DNA from: JBJYIN01 sp046237015
GTDB lineage: Bacteria > Pseudomonadota > Gammaproteobacteria > Enterobacterales > Enterobacteriaceae
Length of the DNA stretch: 64,000 nucleotides
Assembly (NCBI RefSeq): GCF_046237015.1
Contig: NZ_JBJYIN010000001.1
Coordinates: 186,001-250,000, forward strand
Reading direction: 5' to 3'
The notes under the pieces: generated by a model
Told to the model about the DNA's origin: nothing
The model's input: the letters and a program-made list of their open reading frames with translations, nothing else
The model's database searches: none
Translations under genes and position numbers: made by a program
Shown here: positions 25,659 to 35,344 of the stretch, in pieces
Position numbering within the stretch: the stretch's first letter is position 1
Layout of the letters: each line of letters starts with the position of its first letter

Positions 25659-26824
25659 TATTTACCCTCCGCTGCCGCAACAACCTGCTGAGCCGCGTCT
25701 GTCAGACTGGTTGCTGCAATGATATTCAGGCCACTATCCGCTAATTTTTTAGCGCCGAGCTCTGCGTTATTCCCTTCCAGACGGACAACAACAGGTACGT
25801 TAACGCCCACTTCAGCTACCGCGCCGATAATGCCGTCAGCGATCAGGTCACATCGAACAATGCCGCCAAAGATATTGACCAGCACAGCTTTCACTTTGTC
25901 ATCGGACAGAATGATTTTGAACGCTTCGGTCACACGTTCTTTCGTCGCGCCACCGCCGACATCCAGGAAGTTAGCCGGAGCGCCGCCGTGCAATTTAACA
26001 ATGTCCATGGTGCCCATCGCCAAACCGGCACCGTTCACCATACAACCAATGTTGCCATCCAACGCCACATAGTTCAGTTCCCACTGTGCAGCATGTGCTT
26101 CACGGGAATCTTCCTGACTCGGATCACGCATTTCACGCAATTCTGGCTGACGGAACAACGCGTTACCATCTACCCCCAGTTTTCCATCCAGGCAAATTAA
26201 ATCGCCTTCTTTGGTGATGACCAGCGGGTTAATCTCTATCAGGGCCAGATCGCGTTCCAAGAATATCTTTGCCAGTCCCATAAAAATTTTAGTGAACTGA
26301 GCAACCTGTTTACCACTTAAACCCAATTTAAAGGCTAATTCGCGCCCTTGATAAGGCTGTGGCCCAGCCAGCGGATCTAACGCGGCTTTATGGATCAGCT
26401 CAGGCGTTTCTTCCGCGACCTTCTCAATTTCAACGCCACCTTCGGTAGAAGCCATGAACACTACGCGGCGCGTACCACGATCGACCACCGCGCCCAAATA
26501 CAGTTCTTTATCAATATCGGTAGCCGCTTCAACCAGGATCTGGTGAACGGGTTGCCCATTTGCATCTGTCTGGTAAGTCACCAGATTTTTACCCAACCAG
26601 TTTTCTGCAAACGCACGAATATCTTCTTTATTACTCACGACTTTCACGCCGCCCGCTTTACCACGGCCACCAGCGTGAACCTGACACTTAACAACCCACG
26701 GGCCCGCACCAATCTTTGATGCAGCCTCTTCGGCTTCGCGCGGGGTCGTGCAGGCATAACCGGTTGGTGCCGGTAAACCATATCGAGCAAAGAGTTGTTT
26801 TGCCTGATATTCATGTAAATTCAT
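25658..26824 (-). CDS. sucC: Succinyl-CoA synthetase beta subunit
   Basis: 388 residues, as in E. coli. ATP-grasp fold (KCQVHAGGRGKAGGVKV) in the N-terminal half, ligase domain with GGIVRCDLIADGI in the C-terminal half. Forms an alpha2beta2 enzyme with SucD; coupled translation through a TAATG junction. Confidence 0.98.
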   Translation of the reverse strand: MNLHEYQAKQLFARYGLPAPTGYACTTPREAEEAASKIGAGPWVVKCQVHAGGRGKAGGVKVVSNKEDIRAFAENWLGKNLVTYQTDANGQPVHQILVEAATDIDKELYLGAVVDRGTRRVVFMASTEGGVEIEKVAEETPELIHKAALDPLAGPQPYQGRELAFKLGLSGKQVAQFTKIFMGLAKIFLERDLALIEINPLVITKEGDLICLDGKLGVDGNALFRQPELREMRDPSQEDSREAHAAQWELNYVALDGNIGCMVNGAGLAMGTMDIVKLHGGAPANFLDVGGGATKERVTEAFKIILSDDKVKAVLVNIFGGIVRCDLIADGIIGAVAEVGVNVPVVVRLEGNNAELGAKKLADSGLNIIAATSLTDAAQQVVAAAEGK

Positions 26825-26959
26825 GATGTTCTATCCATTTAAGTTTGAAGAGAGGACGCAAGGCTCTCTGATATTTTTGGATAAAGCCGTTAATAAGAAC
26901 GGCCTGCATAGCACACATTTTCAGGCAGTAAGCCTTTACTGGCTTACCGCCTTATTCGA
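26825..26959 (-). other. sucB-sucC spacer with two hairpins
   Basis: 135 bp containing GCCGTT/AACGGC and a second stem GTAAGCC/GGCTTAC near the sucB end. Such structures may stabilise the upstream sucAB part of the message or tune downstream expression; no promoter stands out. Confidence 0.45.
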
Positions 26960-28180
26960 TCAAACGTCCAGCAACAGACGAGCAGGGTCTTCTAACATTT
27001 CTTTCACGGTGACGAGGAAGCCTACGGATTCACGTCCATCGATCAGGCGATGATCGTAGGACAGCGCCAGATACATCATCGGCAGGATAACCACCTGACC
27101 GTCCACCGCCATCGGGCGATCTTTAATCGCATGCATACCGAGAATCGCACTTTGCGGCGGGTTGATGATAGGCGTTGACATCAACGAGCCGAATACGCCA
27201 CCGTTAGTAATGGTAAAATTACCACCGGTTAACTCTTCAACCGTTAATTTTCCATCGCGCCCCTTCACTGCCAAATCTTTGATTCTCTTCTCGATATCAG
27301 CCATACCCAAGGCATCAACATCACGCAGAACCGGCGTAACCAGACCGCGAGGCGTTGATACAGCGATGCTGACATCAAAATAGTTGTGGTAAACCACATC
27401 TTCGCCATCAATGGATGCATTGACTTCCGGATAGCGTTTCAGCGCTTCGACCACCGCTTTGAGATAGAAAGACATGAAGCCCAAACGCACACCATGACGT
27501 TTCTCGAAAGCCTCGCCGTATTGCTTACGCAGATCCATAATAGGCTGCATATTGACTTCGTTGAACGTCGTCAGCATCGCCGTGCTGTTCTTCGCTTCCA
27601 GCAAACGCTCTGCCACGCGTTTGCGCAGACGCGTCATCGGAACACGTTTTTCACTACGGTTACCCAGAGCCGGCGCTGAAGGGGATGTAGCTGGTTTCTC
27701 TTCTTTCTTCGCGCTTTTTTTCTGTTCAGCCAGATGTTTATCAACATCTTCGCGGGTAATGCGCCCACCGACACCACTGCCTTTAATCGCGGCGGCATCA
27801 AGGTCGTGTTCTGCAATCAGGCGTCGAATAGCCGGGCTGAGTGCTTCATTGTTCTCTTCTTCCAGTGCAGCCGTATGGCGCTGAGCAGGAGTAGATTCCT
27901 TGCTCTGCGCTTTCTCACTGGTTTCTTTACCGGAGCTGTCACCGGCGCGCAAACGACCCAATACCTGGCGAGACGTTACCGTGGCGCCTTCATCTTCCAG
28001 AATCGCATCCAGAACACCAGCCTCGGAAGCAGGGACTTCCAAAATAACTTTATCCGTTTCAATTTCAACCAGAATGTCGTCACGTTCGACGCTATCACCG
28101 GGTTTCTTGTGCCAGGTTGCCACTGTGGCGTCGGCAACCGATTCAGGCAAGTCGGGAACGAGAATATCTACGCTACTCAT
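26960..28180 (-). CDS. sucB: Dihydrolipoyl succinyltransferase, E2 of 2-oxoglutarate dehydrogenase
   Basis: 406 residues (E. coli 405). Lipoyl domain with the modified Lys in EIETDKVILEVPA near residue 43, Ala/Pro/Lys-rich linkers, E3-binding domain (ALSPAIRRLIAEHDLD), and the catalytic core ending with the HxxxDG motif in YDHRLIDGRESV. 17 bp after sucA. Confidence 0.98.
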   Translation of the reverse strand: MSSVDILVPDLPESVADATVATWHKKPGDSVERDDILVEIETDKVILEVPASEAGVLDAILEDEGATVTSRQVLGRLRAGDSSGKETSEKAQSKESTPAQRHTAALEEENNEALSPAIRRLIAEHDLDAAAIKGSGVGGRITREDVDKHLAEQKKSAKKEEKPATSPSAPALGNRSEKRVPMTRLRKRVAERLLEAKNSTAMLTTFNEVNMQPIMDLRKQYGEAFEKRHGVRLGFMSFYLKAVVEALKRYPEVNASIDGEDVVYHNYFDVSIAVSTPRGLVTPVLRDVDALGMADIEKRIKDLAVKGRDGKLTVEELTGGNFTITNGGVFGSLMSTPIINPPQSAILGMHAIKDRPMAVDGQVVILPMMYLALSYDHRLIDGRESVGFLVTVKEMLEDPARLLLDV

Positions 28181-28197
28181 TATCTATCCTTTTTTAT

Positions 28198-31005
28198 TTA
28201 ATCAACGTTCAGCGCGTCATTAACCAGAGCTTGTTGTTGTTGCTGATGCACAGACAAATAGCCGACAGCAGGCGAAGCCGATGCCGGGCGTCCGGCGTAA
28301 CGTAAAGATGCGCCAAAAGGAATCACTTCACGGAAATGATGCTGACTGCAATACCAGGCACCTTGATTCAGCGGCTCTTCCTGACACCACACAAAGTCAT
28401 GTACATGAGCAAATGGCTCAAGTACCGCCTGAACAGCCTGATGCGGGAACGGATAAAGCTGTTCGATACGCACGATGGCAACATCTTTCTGTTCGTTCTT
28501 ACGACGCTGTTCCACTAAATCATAGTAAACCTTACCGGAACAGAGAACGACACGTTTGATAGCCTTGGGATCCAGATCATCGACTTCACCAATTGCTGGC
28601 AGGAATTGACCGTTAGCCAACTCATCCAGAGACGAGATAGCCAGCGGATGACGCAGCAGCGATTTCGGCGACATAACAATCAACGGACGGCGCATACCAC
28701 GCAGAGCCTGTCGGCGCAGCATGTGGTAAACCTGAGAAGGCGTTGACGGAATACAAACCTGCATATTTTGTTCAGCACATAATTGCAGATAGCGTTCCAA
28801 TCGAGCAGAAGAGTGCTCCGGCCCCTGCCCTTCGTAGCCATGCGGCAGCAACATCACCAGACCACACATCCGTCCCCATTTCTGCTCACCGGAACTGATG
28901 AACTGATCGATGACCACCTGCGCGCCATTGGCGAAATCGCCAAACTGCGCTTCCCAAATAGTCAGTGTCCGAGGTTCCGCCGTGGCATAGCCATATTCAA
29001 AAGCCAATATCGCTTCTTCGGACAGGACTGAGTCCCAAACGTTGAATATACCCTGTGCGTTATGGACATGGCTCAATGGCGTATAGCTTGAGCCATTTTT
29101 CTGATTGTGGACGACAGCATGACGGTGGAAGAACGTTCCTCGTCCAGAATCTTCACCAGAAAGACGAATTGGAATGCCATCATCGACCAGCGTTGCGTAA
29201 GCCAGATTCTCTGCCGCGCCCCAGTCGAACGGTTTATTTCCCTGCGCCATTTCGGCCCGATCATTGTAAACTTTGGCAACACGAGGGTGAATATCGATGC
29301 CTTCTGGCACCTCGCTGATGCGTTTGGCAAGCTCCTGCAAACGTTTCATTTCAACTTTGTGCGGATACGGTTCATCCCATTCGTGGTTTAGATAAGGCGT
29401 CCAGGTAAAGGACTGCATATCCATCTCTCGCCACTCTTCAACCACACATTCACCACCATCCAACGCATCACGATACAGATTAACCATTTCGGTTGCGTCT
29501 TCCAGCTTAATGACTTTTTCATCCTCCAGACGATCGGCATACACCTTACGTGGCGTAGGATGCTTTTTGATCTTCTGATACATCATCGGCTGAGTCGCAC
29601 TTGGCTCATCCGCTTCATTATGACCGTGTCGGCGATAGCAAATCAGATCGATAAAGACATCGCGTTTAAAGGTGTTACGGAAATCAAGCGCCAAACGGGT
29701 CACGAAGGCAACGGCTTCAGGATCATCCGCATTAACGTGGAAAATCGGTGCCTGAACCATCTTACCGATATCGGTACAGTATTCCGTCGACCGAATATCC
29801 AGCGGGTGAGACGTGGTAAACCCAATACGGTTATTAATAACGATACGCAGTGTTCCGCCGACTTCATAGCCACGTACCGTCGACATATTCAGCAACTCTT
29901 GCACCACGCCTTGTCCACTGATCGCCGCATCACCATGAATAGTAATGGGGAGTACACGGGGACCACTCTGGCTACCTAAACGATCGAGGCGAGCACGAAC
30001 CGATCCCGTGACTACCGGACTCACAATTTCCAGGTGAGAGGGGTTAAACGCTAACGCCAAATGCACCAGCCCACCCGCAGTATCGAACTCAGAAGAGAAA
30101 CCCTGGTGATATTTCACATCACCGGTGCCCAAATGCTCTTTATGCTTACCGGCAAACTCATCAAAGAGATCCTGAGGTTTCTTACCTAATACGTTGACCA
30201 GCACATTGAGACGACCACGGTGTGCCATCCCCAAGACCACTTCGCGAGTACCGTTACTGCCGGCATGCCGAATTAACTCTTTTAGCATCGGGACCAGTGC
30301 ATCGCCCCCTTCCAGCGAGAAACGTTTAGCTCCAGGGTATTTAGCCCCCAGATAACGTTCCAACCCTTCCGCCGCGGTCAATTCTTTCAGGAACCGGCGT
30401 TTTTCTTCCACCGAAAATGACGATTGCCCCATCACCGATTCGATGCGCTGCTGAACCCAACGTTTCTCTTCCGTGCTGGTGATATGCATGTATTCCGCAC
30501 CAATAGACCCACAATAGGTCCGTTTCAGCGCGTCATACAGATCCGCCAGCTTCATGGTTTCTTTACCAATGGCAAACGAACCCACATTGAAGCTTTCCTG
30601 CAAATCATCCTGAGTCAGGTTGTGATAATCCAAATCCAACTCAGCGACAGGAAGTTGAGGACGTAGATCAATCGGATCCAGATTCGCCTGCTGATGCCCG
30701 CGAAAACGGAATGCGTTGATCAATTGCAGCACTTTGACCTGTTTGGCATCGATATCAGGATCGGTAACTGATGAGGTAAAACGTGACGAGTCTTTCGCTA
30801 AACGACGGAAATAGTCACGTGTTTTGGAGTGGAGTTGATCTGGCTTGACCCCAGTAGTCGGTAATTGCTGGAAGATCGAGCGCCAGCTGAGATCGATAGA
30901 ATCCGGATCGGTTAAAAAATCTTCATAAAGCTGTTCTATGTAGGACTGGTTCGCGCCCGCCAGATAGGAGGAATCCAGCCAGGCCTTCATTGCGCCGTTC
31001 TGCAT
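28198..31005 (-). CDS. sucA: 2-oxoglutarate dehydrogenase E1
   Basis: 935 residues against 933 in E. coli. Thiamine-diphosphate enzyme that decarboxylates 2-oxoglutarate. N-terminal MKAWLDSSYLAGANQSYIEQ, TPP-binding region around VLPITIHGDAAISGQGVVQE and transketolase-like C-terminal part (LLPHGYEGQGPEHSSARLER). Two ATGs are adjacent (31008, 31005); I take the second because GGGA lies five bases before it and the family begins MQN. Confidence 0.98.
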   Translation of the reverse strand: MQNGAMKAWLDSSYLAGANQSYIEQLYEDFLTDPDSIDLSWRSIFQQLPTTGVKPDQLHSKTRDYFRRLAKDSSRFTSSVTDPDIDAKQVKVLQLINAFRFRGHQQANLDPIDLRPQLPVAELDLDYHNLTQDDLQESFNVGSFAIGKETMKLADLYDALKRTYCGSIGAEYMHITSTEEKRWVQQRIESVMGQSSFSVEEKRRFLKELTAAEGLERYLGAKYPGAKRFSLEGGDALVPMLKELIRHAGSNGTREVVLGMAHRGRLNVLVNVLGKKPQDLFDEFAGKHKEHLGTGDVKYHQGFSSEFDTAGGLVHLALAFNPSHLEIVSPVVTGSVRARLDRLGSQSGPRVLPITIHGDAAISGQGVVQELLNMSTVRGYEVGGTLRIVINNRIGFTTSHPLDIRSTEYCTDIGKMVQAPIFHVNADDPEAVAFVTRLALDFRNTFKRDVFIDLICYRRHGHNEADEPSATQPMMYQKIKKHPTPRKVYADRLEDEKVIKLEDATEMVNLYRDALDGGECVVEEWREMDMQSFTWTPYLNHEWDEPYPHKVEMKRLQELAKRISEVPEGIDIHPRVAKVYNDRAEMAQGNKPFDWGAAENLAYATLVDDGIPIRLSGEDSGRGTFFHRHAVVHNQKNGSSYTPLSHVHNAQGIFNVWDSVLSEEAILAFEYGYATAEPRTLTIWEAQFGDFANGAQVVIDQFISSGEQKWGRMCGLVMLLPHGYEGQGPEHSSARLERYLQLCAEQNMQVCIPSTPSQVYHMLRRQALRGMRRPLIVMSPKSLLRHPLAISSLDELANGQFLPAIGEVDDLDPKAIKRVVLCSGKVYYDLVEQRRKNEQKDVAIVRIEQLYPFPHQAVQAVLEPFAHVHDFVWCQEEPLNQGAWYCSQHHFREVIPFGASLRYAGRPASASPAVGYLSVHQQQQQALVNDALNVD

Positions 31006-31140
31006 CATGATCCCTTAAGCTAATAAGCTTCAGTTTTCGCCGTGGTTAACATGTCATTCGTGCCGTATAAAATCAGTTGCCGTAAACGGTTCACTTGTCG
31101 TACATCGGTACGCGCTATCAGGGTATCCCACCCTTTAAGG

Positions 31141-31186
31141 AACCTTTAAAAACCGGTTCTGGCGCGTAAGCCGGTTTTTAAAGGTT
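31141..31186. terminator. Long perfect hairpin between sdhB and sucA
   Basis: AACCTTTAAAAACCGG pairs exactly with CCGGTTTTTAAAGGTT: 16 bp, 14-nt loop, T-run within the stem on both strands. It extends further with one bulge. It may terminate or attenuate sdhCDAB transcription before sucA. Confidence 0.7.
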
Positions 31187-31194
31187 TCCTGCAA

Positions 31195-31220
31195 CCCTCT
31201 GGCAATACAGAACCAGAGGG
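31195..31220. other. Second hairpin between sdhB and sucA
   Basis: CCCTCTGG/CCAGAGGG, 8-bp perfect stem with a 10-nt loop, 8 bp from the 16-bp hairpin and 11 bp from the ERIC element. Confidence 0.6.
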
Positions 31221-31231
31221 CGTACATGTTT

Positions 31232-31358
31232 TATACCCGTCATACTTCAAGTTGCATGCGCGTTGGCTACGTTCAGTCACCCGAATCACTTACTCAAGTA
31301 AGCTCATCGGGATTCCTTCTCTTGCCGCCTTCCTGAAACTTGAATTATTTAGGGTATA
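31232..31358. repeat. ERIC element, 127 bp, between sdhB and sucA
   Basis: Same length, ends and core as the copy at 24670 (TATACCCGTCATACTTCAAG... to ...GGGTATA; CACTTACTCAAGTAAGCTC core). On the minus strand it lies 95 bp past the sdhB stop. Confidence 0.93.
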
Positions 31359-31453
31359 GGCTTCTTACCTTTTGCTGCAAACACACTACTGCTTACCGCA
31401 AATACTCTACTGCAAATGCTCTACCGCTTTTTCTTCAAAACAACACGGTGCAC

Positions 31454-32170
31454 TCAAGCACTACGCTGTAACAGCATTGACTTGATGTGGCCGATAGCTC
31501 GCGTCGGGTTAAGCCCTTTCGGGCACACATTGACGCAGTTCATAATGCTATGGCAGCGGAAAACGCTAAAAGCATCGTCCAGATTATCCAATCGCGGTTT
31601 GGTTTCTGTATCACGGCTATCAATCAGGAAGCGGTATGCTGCCAACAGCCCTGCCGGTCCGACAAACTTATCCGGGTTCCACCAGAACGACGGACAAGAT
31701 GTTGAACAACAGGCACACATGATGCATTCATATAGCCCATCCAGCTTCGCACGCTGTTCCGGAGATTGAAGATGTTCACGCGCCGGTGGATTTTTCCCAT
31801 TATTCAACAGGTAAGGTTTTATTTTCTCATATTGAGCATAGAATTGTCCCATGTCTACCACCAAATCGCGGACAACGGGTAATCCAGGCAAAGGACGAAT
31901 CACAATCTTATTACTGCCACGCCTTAACGCCGAAACCGGGGTAATACAGGCCAGACCATTCTTACCGTTCATGTTGACACCGTCAGAACCGCATACGCCT
32001 TCACGACAGGAACGACGAAATGACAGCGTCGGGTCCTGTTCCTTCAGCAAAATCAGCGCGTCCAGCAACATCATGTCGCGTCCTTCTTCCGCTTCCAGCG
32101 AATAATCCTGCATACGCGGCGCATCATCAACATCCGGGTTATAACGATAAATAGAAAATTCGAGTTTCAT
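31454..32170 (-). CDS. sdhB: Succinate dehydrogenase iron-sulfur subunit
   Basis: 238 residues, as in E. coli. 2Fe-2S cysteines in FRRSCREGVCGSDG, 4Fe-4S in CIMCACCSTSCPSFWW, 3Fe-4S in CHSIMNCVNVCPKG. Passes electrons from SdhA flavin to quinone at SdhCD. Start ATG at 32170 (MKLEFSIYRYNP); upstream extension rejected by family length. 16 bp after sdhA. Confidence 0.98.
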   Translation of the reverse strand: MKLEFSIYRYNPDVDDAPRMQDYSLEAEEGRDMMLLDALILLKEQDPTLSFRRSCREGVCGSDGVNMNGKNGLACITPVSALRRGSNKIVIRPLPGLPVVRDLVVDMGQFYAQYEKIKPYLLNNGKNPPAREHLQSPEQRAKLDGLYECIMCACCSTSCPSFWWNPDKFVGPAGLLAAYRFLIDSRDTETKPRLDNLDDAFSVFRCHSIMNCVNVCPKGLNPTRAIGHIKSMLLQRSA

Positions 32171-32186
32171 CGTCTGATCTCCGCTA

Positions 32187-33953
32187 TTAATAGGTACGTA
32201 TTTTCGGCGGGAAAGCCGGACGTAGTTTAGGTTGCATGTTGACCTCACGGCGCGTCATGCTATCGGTATGCGGCAGATACAACGAATGACATAACCAATT
32301 TTCATCATCACGTTCAGGATAGTCGAAACGGCTGTGAGCGCCACGGCTTTCGGTCCGGAAATTGGCCGAAACGGCTGTTGCATAAGCAGTTTCCATCAAA
32401 TTGTCCAATTCCAGGCATTCAATGCGCTGAGTATTGAACTCTGTTGACGTATCATCCAGACGTGCATTTTTCAAACGCTCGCGAATCACTTTCAACTCTT
32501 CCAGCCCTTTCGCCATCGCATCCCCTTCGCGGAAGACCGAGAAGTTATTTTGCATACAGGATTGCAACGCTTTGCGAATATCGACCGGATCTTCACCAGA
32601 ACGCGTGTTGTTCCAACGCGTTAAGCGATCGAGCGAAGCCTCAATATCCGACTCGCTGGCATCACGGCTTGCCCCCTGCTCGTCCAGTGACTCTTGCAGA
32701 TGCATACCGGCTGAACGCCCAAAGACCACCAGATCGAGTAACGAGTTCCCCCCCAGACGATTTGCACCGTGTACTGATACACAGGCGATTTCACCCACGG
32801 CGAACAAGCCTGGAATGACGACATCTTCACCCTTCTCATTAATCGTCAACGCCTGCCCACTCACTTTGGTCGGAATCCCGCCCATCATATAGTGGCAAGT
32901 TGGAATAACCGGAATCGGTTCTTTAACCGGATCGACGTGAGCAAAGGTACGAGACAGTTCCAGAATCCCCGGCAGACGCGATTCCAAAACTTCTTTCCCC
33001 AGATGATCCAGTTTCAGTTTGGCATGCGGCCCCCACGGCCCTTCACAACCACGCCCTTCACGGATCTCGATCATGATGGAACGGGCGACAACATCACGCC
33101 CTGCCAAATCTTTGGCATTCGGCGCATAACGTTCCATAAAGCGCTCGCCGTGCTTATTCAGCAGATAACCGCCTTCGCCACGACAACCTTCCGTGACCAG
33201 CACCCCTGCTCCCGCGATGCCTGTCGGATGGAACTGCCACATTTCCATGTCCTGCACGGGCACGCCAGCACGTAGCGCCATTCCCACACCATCACCGGTA
33301 TTAATGTGCGCATTGGTCGTAGACTGATAAATGCGCCCCGCGCCTCCTGTCGCCAGTACGGTTGCTCGCGCTTTGAAATAAACCACTTCACCAGTTTCGA
33401 TACAAATCGCAGTACACCCAACTACTGCGCCATCCTGATTTTTCACCAGATCCAGCGCATACCATTCGGAGAAAATGGTGGTGTGGTTTTTCAGGTTCTG
33501 CTGATACAGCGTATGCAGCAATGCATGCCCGGTACGGTCAGCCGCCGCCGCCGTGCGCGCAGCCTGCTCACCGCCAAAATTTTTGGATTGTCCGCCGAAT
33601 GGACGCTGATAAATACGACCATCATCAAGACGTGAGAACGGTAATCCCATGTGTTCCAGTTCCAAAATCGCTTCCGGACCGGTTTTACACATATATTCAA
33701 TGGCATCCTGATCGCCGATATAGTCTGACCCTTTTACCGTGTCATACATGTGCCATTCCCAATTGTCTTCGTGGGTATTACCCAGCGCCACGGTAATACC
33801 GCCCTGAGCAGATACCGTATGGGAACGGGTTGGAAAGACTTTGGATAACAACGCACAGGAAAGACCCATTTGGGAGATTTGCAGTGCGGCTCGCATACCT
33901 GCGCCACCGGCACCGACAACAACAGCATCAAACTCTCTGACTGGCAAATTCAT
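32187..33953 (-). CDS. sdhA: Succinate dehydrogenase flavoprotein subunit
   Basis: 588 residues, as in E. coli. FAD-binding GAGGAGMRAALQ, covalent flavin His in FPTRSHTVSAQGG near residue 45, substrate-site residues in HPTGIAGAG and the late Arg in ANRLGGNSLLDL. The ATG overlaps the sdhD stop by one base. Confidence 0.98.
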   Translation of the reverse strand: MNLPVREFDAVVVGAGGAGMRAALQISQMGLSCALLSKVFPTRSHTVSAQGGITVALGNTHEDNWEWHMYDTVKGSDYIGDQDAIEYMCKTGPEAILELEHMGLPFSRLDDGRIYQRPFGGQSKNFGGEQAARTAAAADRTGHALLHTLYQQNLKNHTTIFSEWYALDLVKNQDGAVVGCTAICIETGEVVYFKARATVLATGGAGRIYQSTTNAHINTGDGVGMALRAGVPVQDMEMWQFHPTGIAGAGVLVTEGCRGEGGYLLNKHGERFMERYAPNAKDLAGRDVVARSIMIEIREGRGCEGPWGPHAKLKLDHLGKEVLESRLPGILELSRTFAHVDPVKEPIPVIPTCHYMMGGIPTKVSGQALTINEKGEDVVIPGLFAVGEIACVSVHGANRLGGNSLLDLVVFGRSAGMHLQESLDEQGASRDASESDIEASLDRLTRWNNTRSGEDPVDIRKALQSCMQNNFSVFREGDAMAKGLEELKVIRERLKNARLDDTSTEFNTQRIECLELDNLMETAYATAVSANFRTESRGAHSRFDYPERDDENWLCHSLYLPHTDSMTRREVNMQPKLRPAFPPKIRTY

Positions 33954-34300
33954 TACGCACCCCACACCACGATAGTTCCATAAATGACATACACCAACAG
34001 CGTTACCACGATCGCCAACTGTAAAGTCAGGCGCAAAGCGAGCGGTTTAATGTAGTCGGTCAGCACTTGCCACATCCCTATCCATGCATGTACCAGGATG
34101 GAAAATAACGTTAACAGTGTGAAAACCTTGGTGAGAGACATAGCGAAGAAGCCATGCCAGACGTCATAAGTCAGTTCGCTGGCGCTCACAATAAAACCAA
34201 CGATATACAGCACATACAACACGATGACGATGGCAGAAGCGCGAATCAGCAACCAATCGTGTACGCCATTACGTCCTAATGCAGAAGCATTGCTTACCAT
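33953..34300 (-). CDS. sdhD: Succinate dehydrogenase membrane anchor SdhD
   Basis: 115 residues, three membrane helices, same length as E. coli. Quinone and haem b site shared with SdhC. Overlaps sdhC by 7 bp and sdhA by 1 bp. Confidence 0.98.
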   Translation of the reverse strand: MVSNASALGRNGVHDWLLIRASAIVIVLYVLYIVGFIVSASELTYDVWHGFFAMSLTKVFTLLTLFSILVHAWIGMWQVLTDYIKPLALRLTLQLAIVVTLLVYVIYGTIVVWGA

Positions 34301-34683
34301 ACAAGGACTCCAGCCAGAAGTGAAAGCACGACAGTAATAATAAAGGAGAGCGTTGCAGAACGTTTACCCGTGGCAAGATCTTCTTCTATATAGCCGAAAT
34401 CCATCATCAGGTGACGTAAGCCACCGACAATATGGTAGGCCAATGCAGTAAGAATGCCCCAGACGATGAACTTAGCAATGAAACTATTCATCATTGCGGC
34501 AGCCTGAAGGAAACCTTCCTCAGAAGAAAGAGACAGGCCGAGTAGCCACAGTAGAATGCCAACGGCAACAAAGGTAATAACGCCAGAAACGCGGTGAAGG
34601 ATAGAGGCTATCGCAGTAACGGGAAACTGGATCGTCTGCAATTCCAGATTGACAGGTCTTTGTTTTTTCACAGATTTGCCCAC
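34294..34683 (-). CDS. sdhC: Succinate dehydrogenase cytochrome b556 subunit SdhC
   Basis: 129 residues as in E. coli when started at the GTG at 34683 (reading MGKSVKKQRPVNLEL). Three membrane helices; haem-ligand His in LAYHIVGGLRH near residue 84. The frame stays open upstream but that part is not conserved. First gene of sdhCDAB; a CRP-like site lies about 250 bp upstream. Confidence 0.95.
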   Translation of the reverse strand: MGKSVKKQRPVNLELQTIQFPVTAIASILHRVSGVITFVAVGILLWLLGLSLSSEEGFLQAAAMMNSFIAKFIVWGILTALAYHIVGGLRHLMMDFGYIEEDLATGKRSATLSFIITVVLSLLAGVLVW

Positions 34684-34929
34684 ACAGCTTTTATTATTGT
34701 TTCTTCCTCCGGGCCTGGATGAGGTCAGACAGCATGAAAGTTGAAAACCTTGGAACGAGGTTTTCGGTACGCGCTCAAACATCGACATTCCGGTGTCTAA
34801 ACAGCGCATGATCCCTTCATACTGGGTGCGCCTACTGCAGGGTATTCCGGAGACCTGGCGGCAGTATAGGTCCTTCACATTCCCATTACAATTCCCATAC
34901 AAACCGTTTGGTAACATTTCCCTTGAATA

Positions 34930-34943
34930 GTGATTTAGGTCAC
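34930..34943. promoter_or_regulatory. CRP-like site in the sdhC-gltA divergent region
   Basis: GTGA-TTTAGG-TCAC, a perfect core palindrome with flanks A and G in place of T and A. cAMP-CRP activates sdh in E. coli; this site lies about 50 bp from the gltA -35 and upstream of sdhC. Confidence 0.55.
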
Positions 34944-34978
34944 GATTTTCACAATTTATATAAAATTAATTATCTTAT

Positions 34979-35008
34979 TTGACAAAACTTAAACATTTAA
35001 ATTACAAC
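34979..35008 (+). promoter_or_regulatory. Candidate gltA promoter
   Basis: TTGACA at 34979-34984, an 18-bp spacer and TACAAC at 35003-35008. This gives a leader of about 330 nt before gltA; long leaders and two promoters are known for gltA in E. coli. Confidence 0.5.
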
Positions 35009-35344
35009 TAGGGCACTAAATTTCTTATGATGTATTAATGCAAACATAGTTACGCTTCCCCACTGGCACAACTTATGTAACAGTGGACGGAGAGAACCCA
35101 CGTAAAAGTCATAGATAATGACTACAATAAATTCCGAGAATTAAATCCCGAGAATGGTTAATTACCTGGAGAACGATGTTTTCATCCTGAATGTGGCGGG
35201 CCTACGACCCATCGCCCTGCTCTGTGCCCTTATCGACAAAACGTGTCGCAACAGAGTTTCATCGGTAGCGAGTGCTCCGGTGTGCAGGCATGACGGTATT
35301 TCTTCGGTGAAAATTTAAAAATTAAAGCGCTAAGGAGACTGTAA
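35009..35344 (+). other. gltA leader region
   Basis: No gene seen. It contains the AAGGAG ribosome site just before 35345 and no obvious terminator hairpin. Confidence 0.4.
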
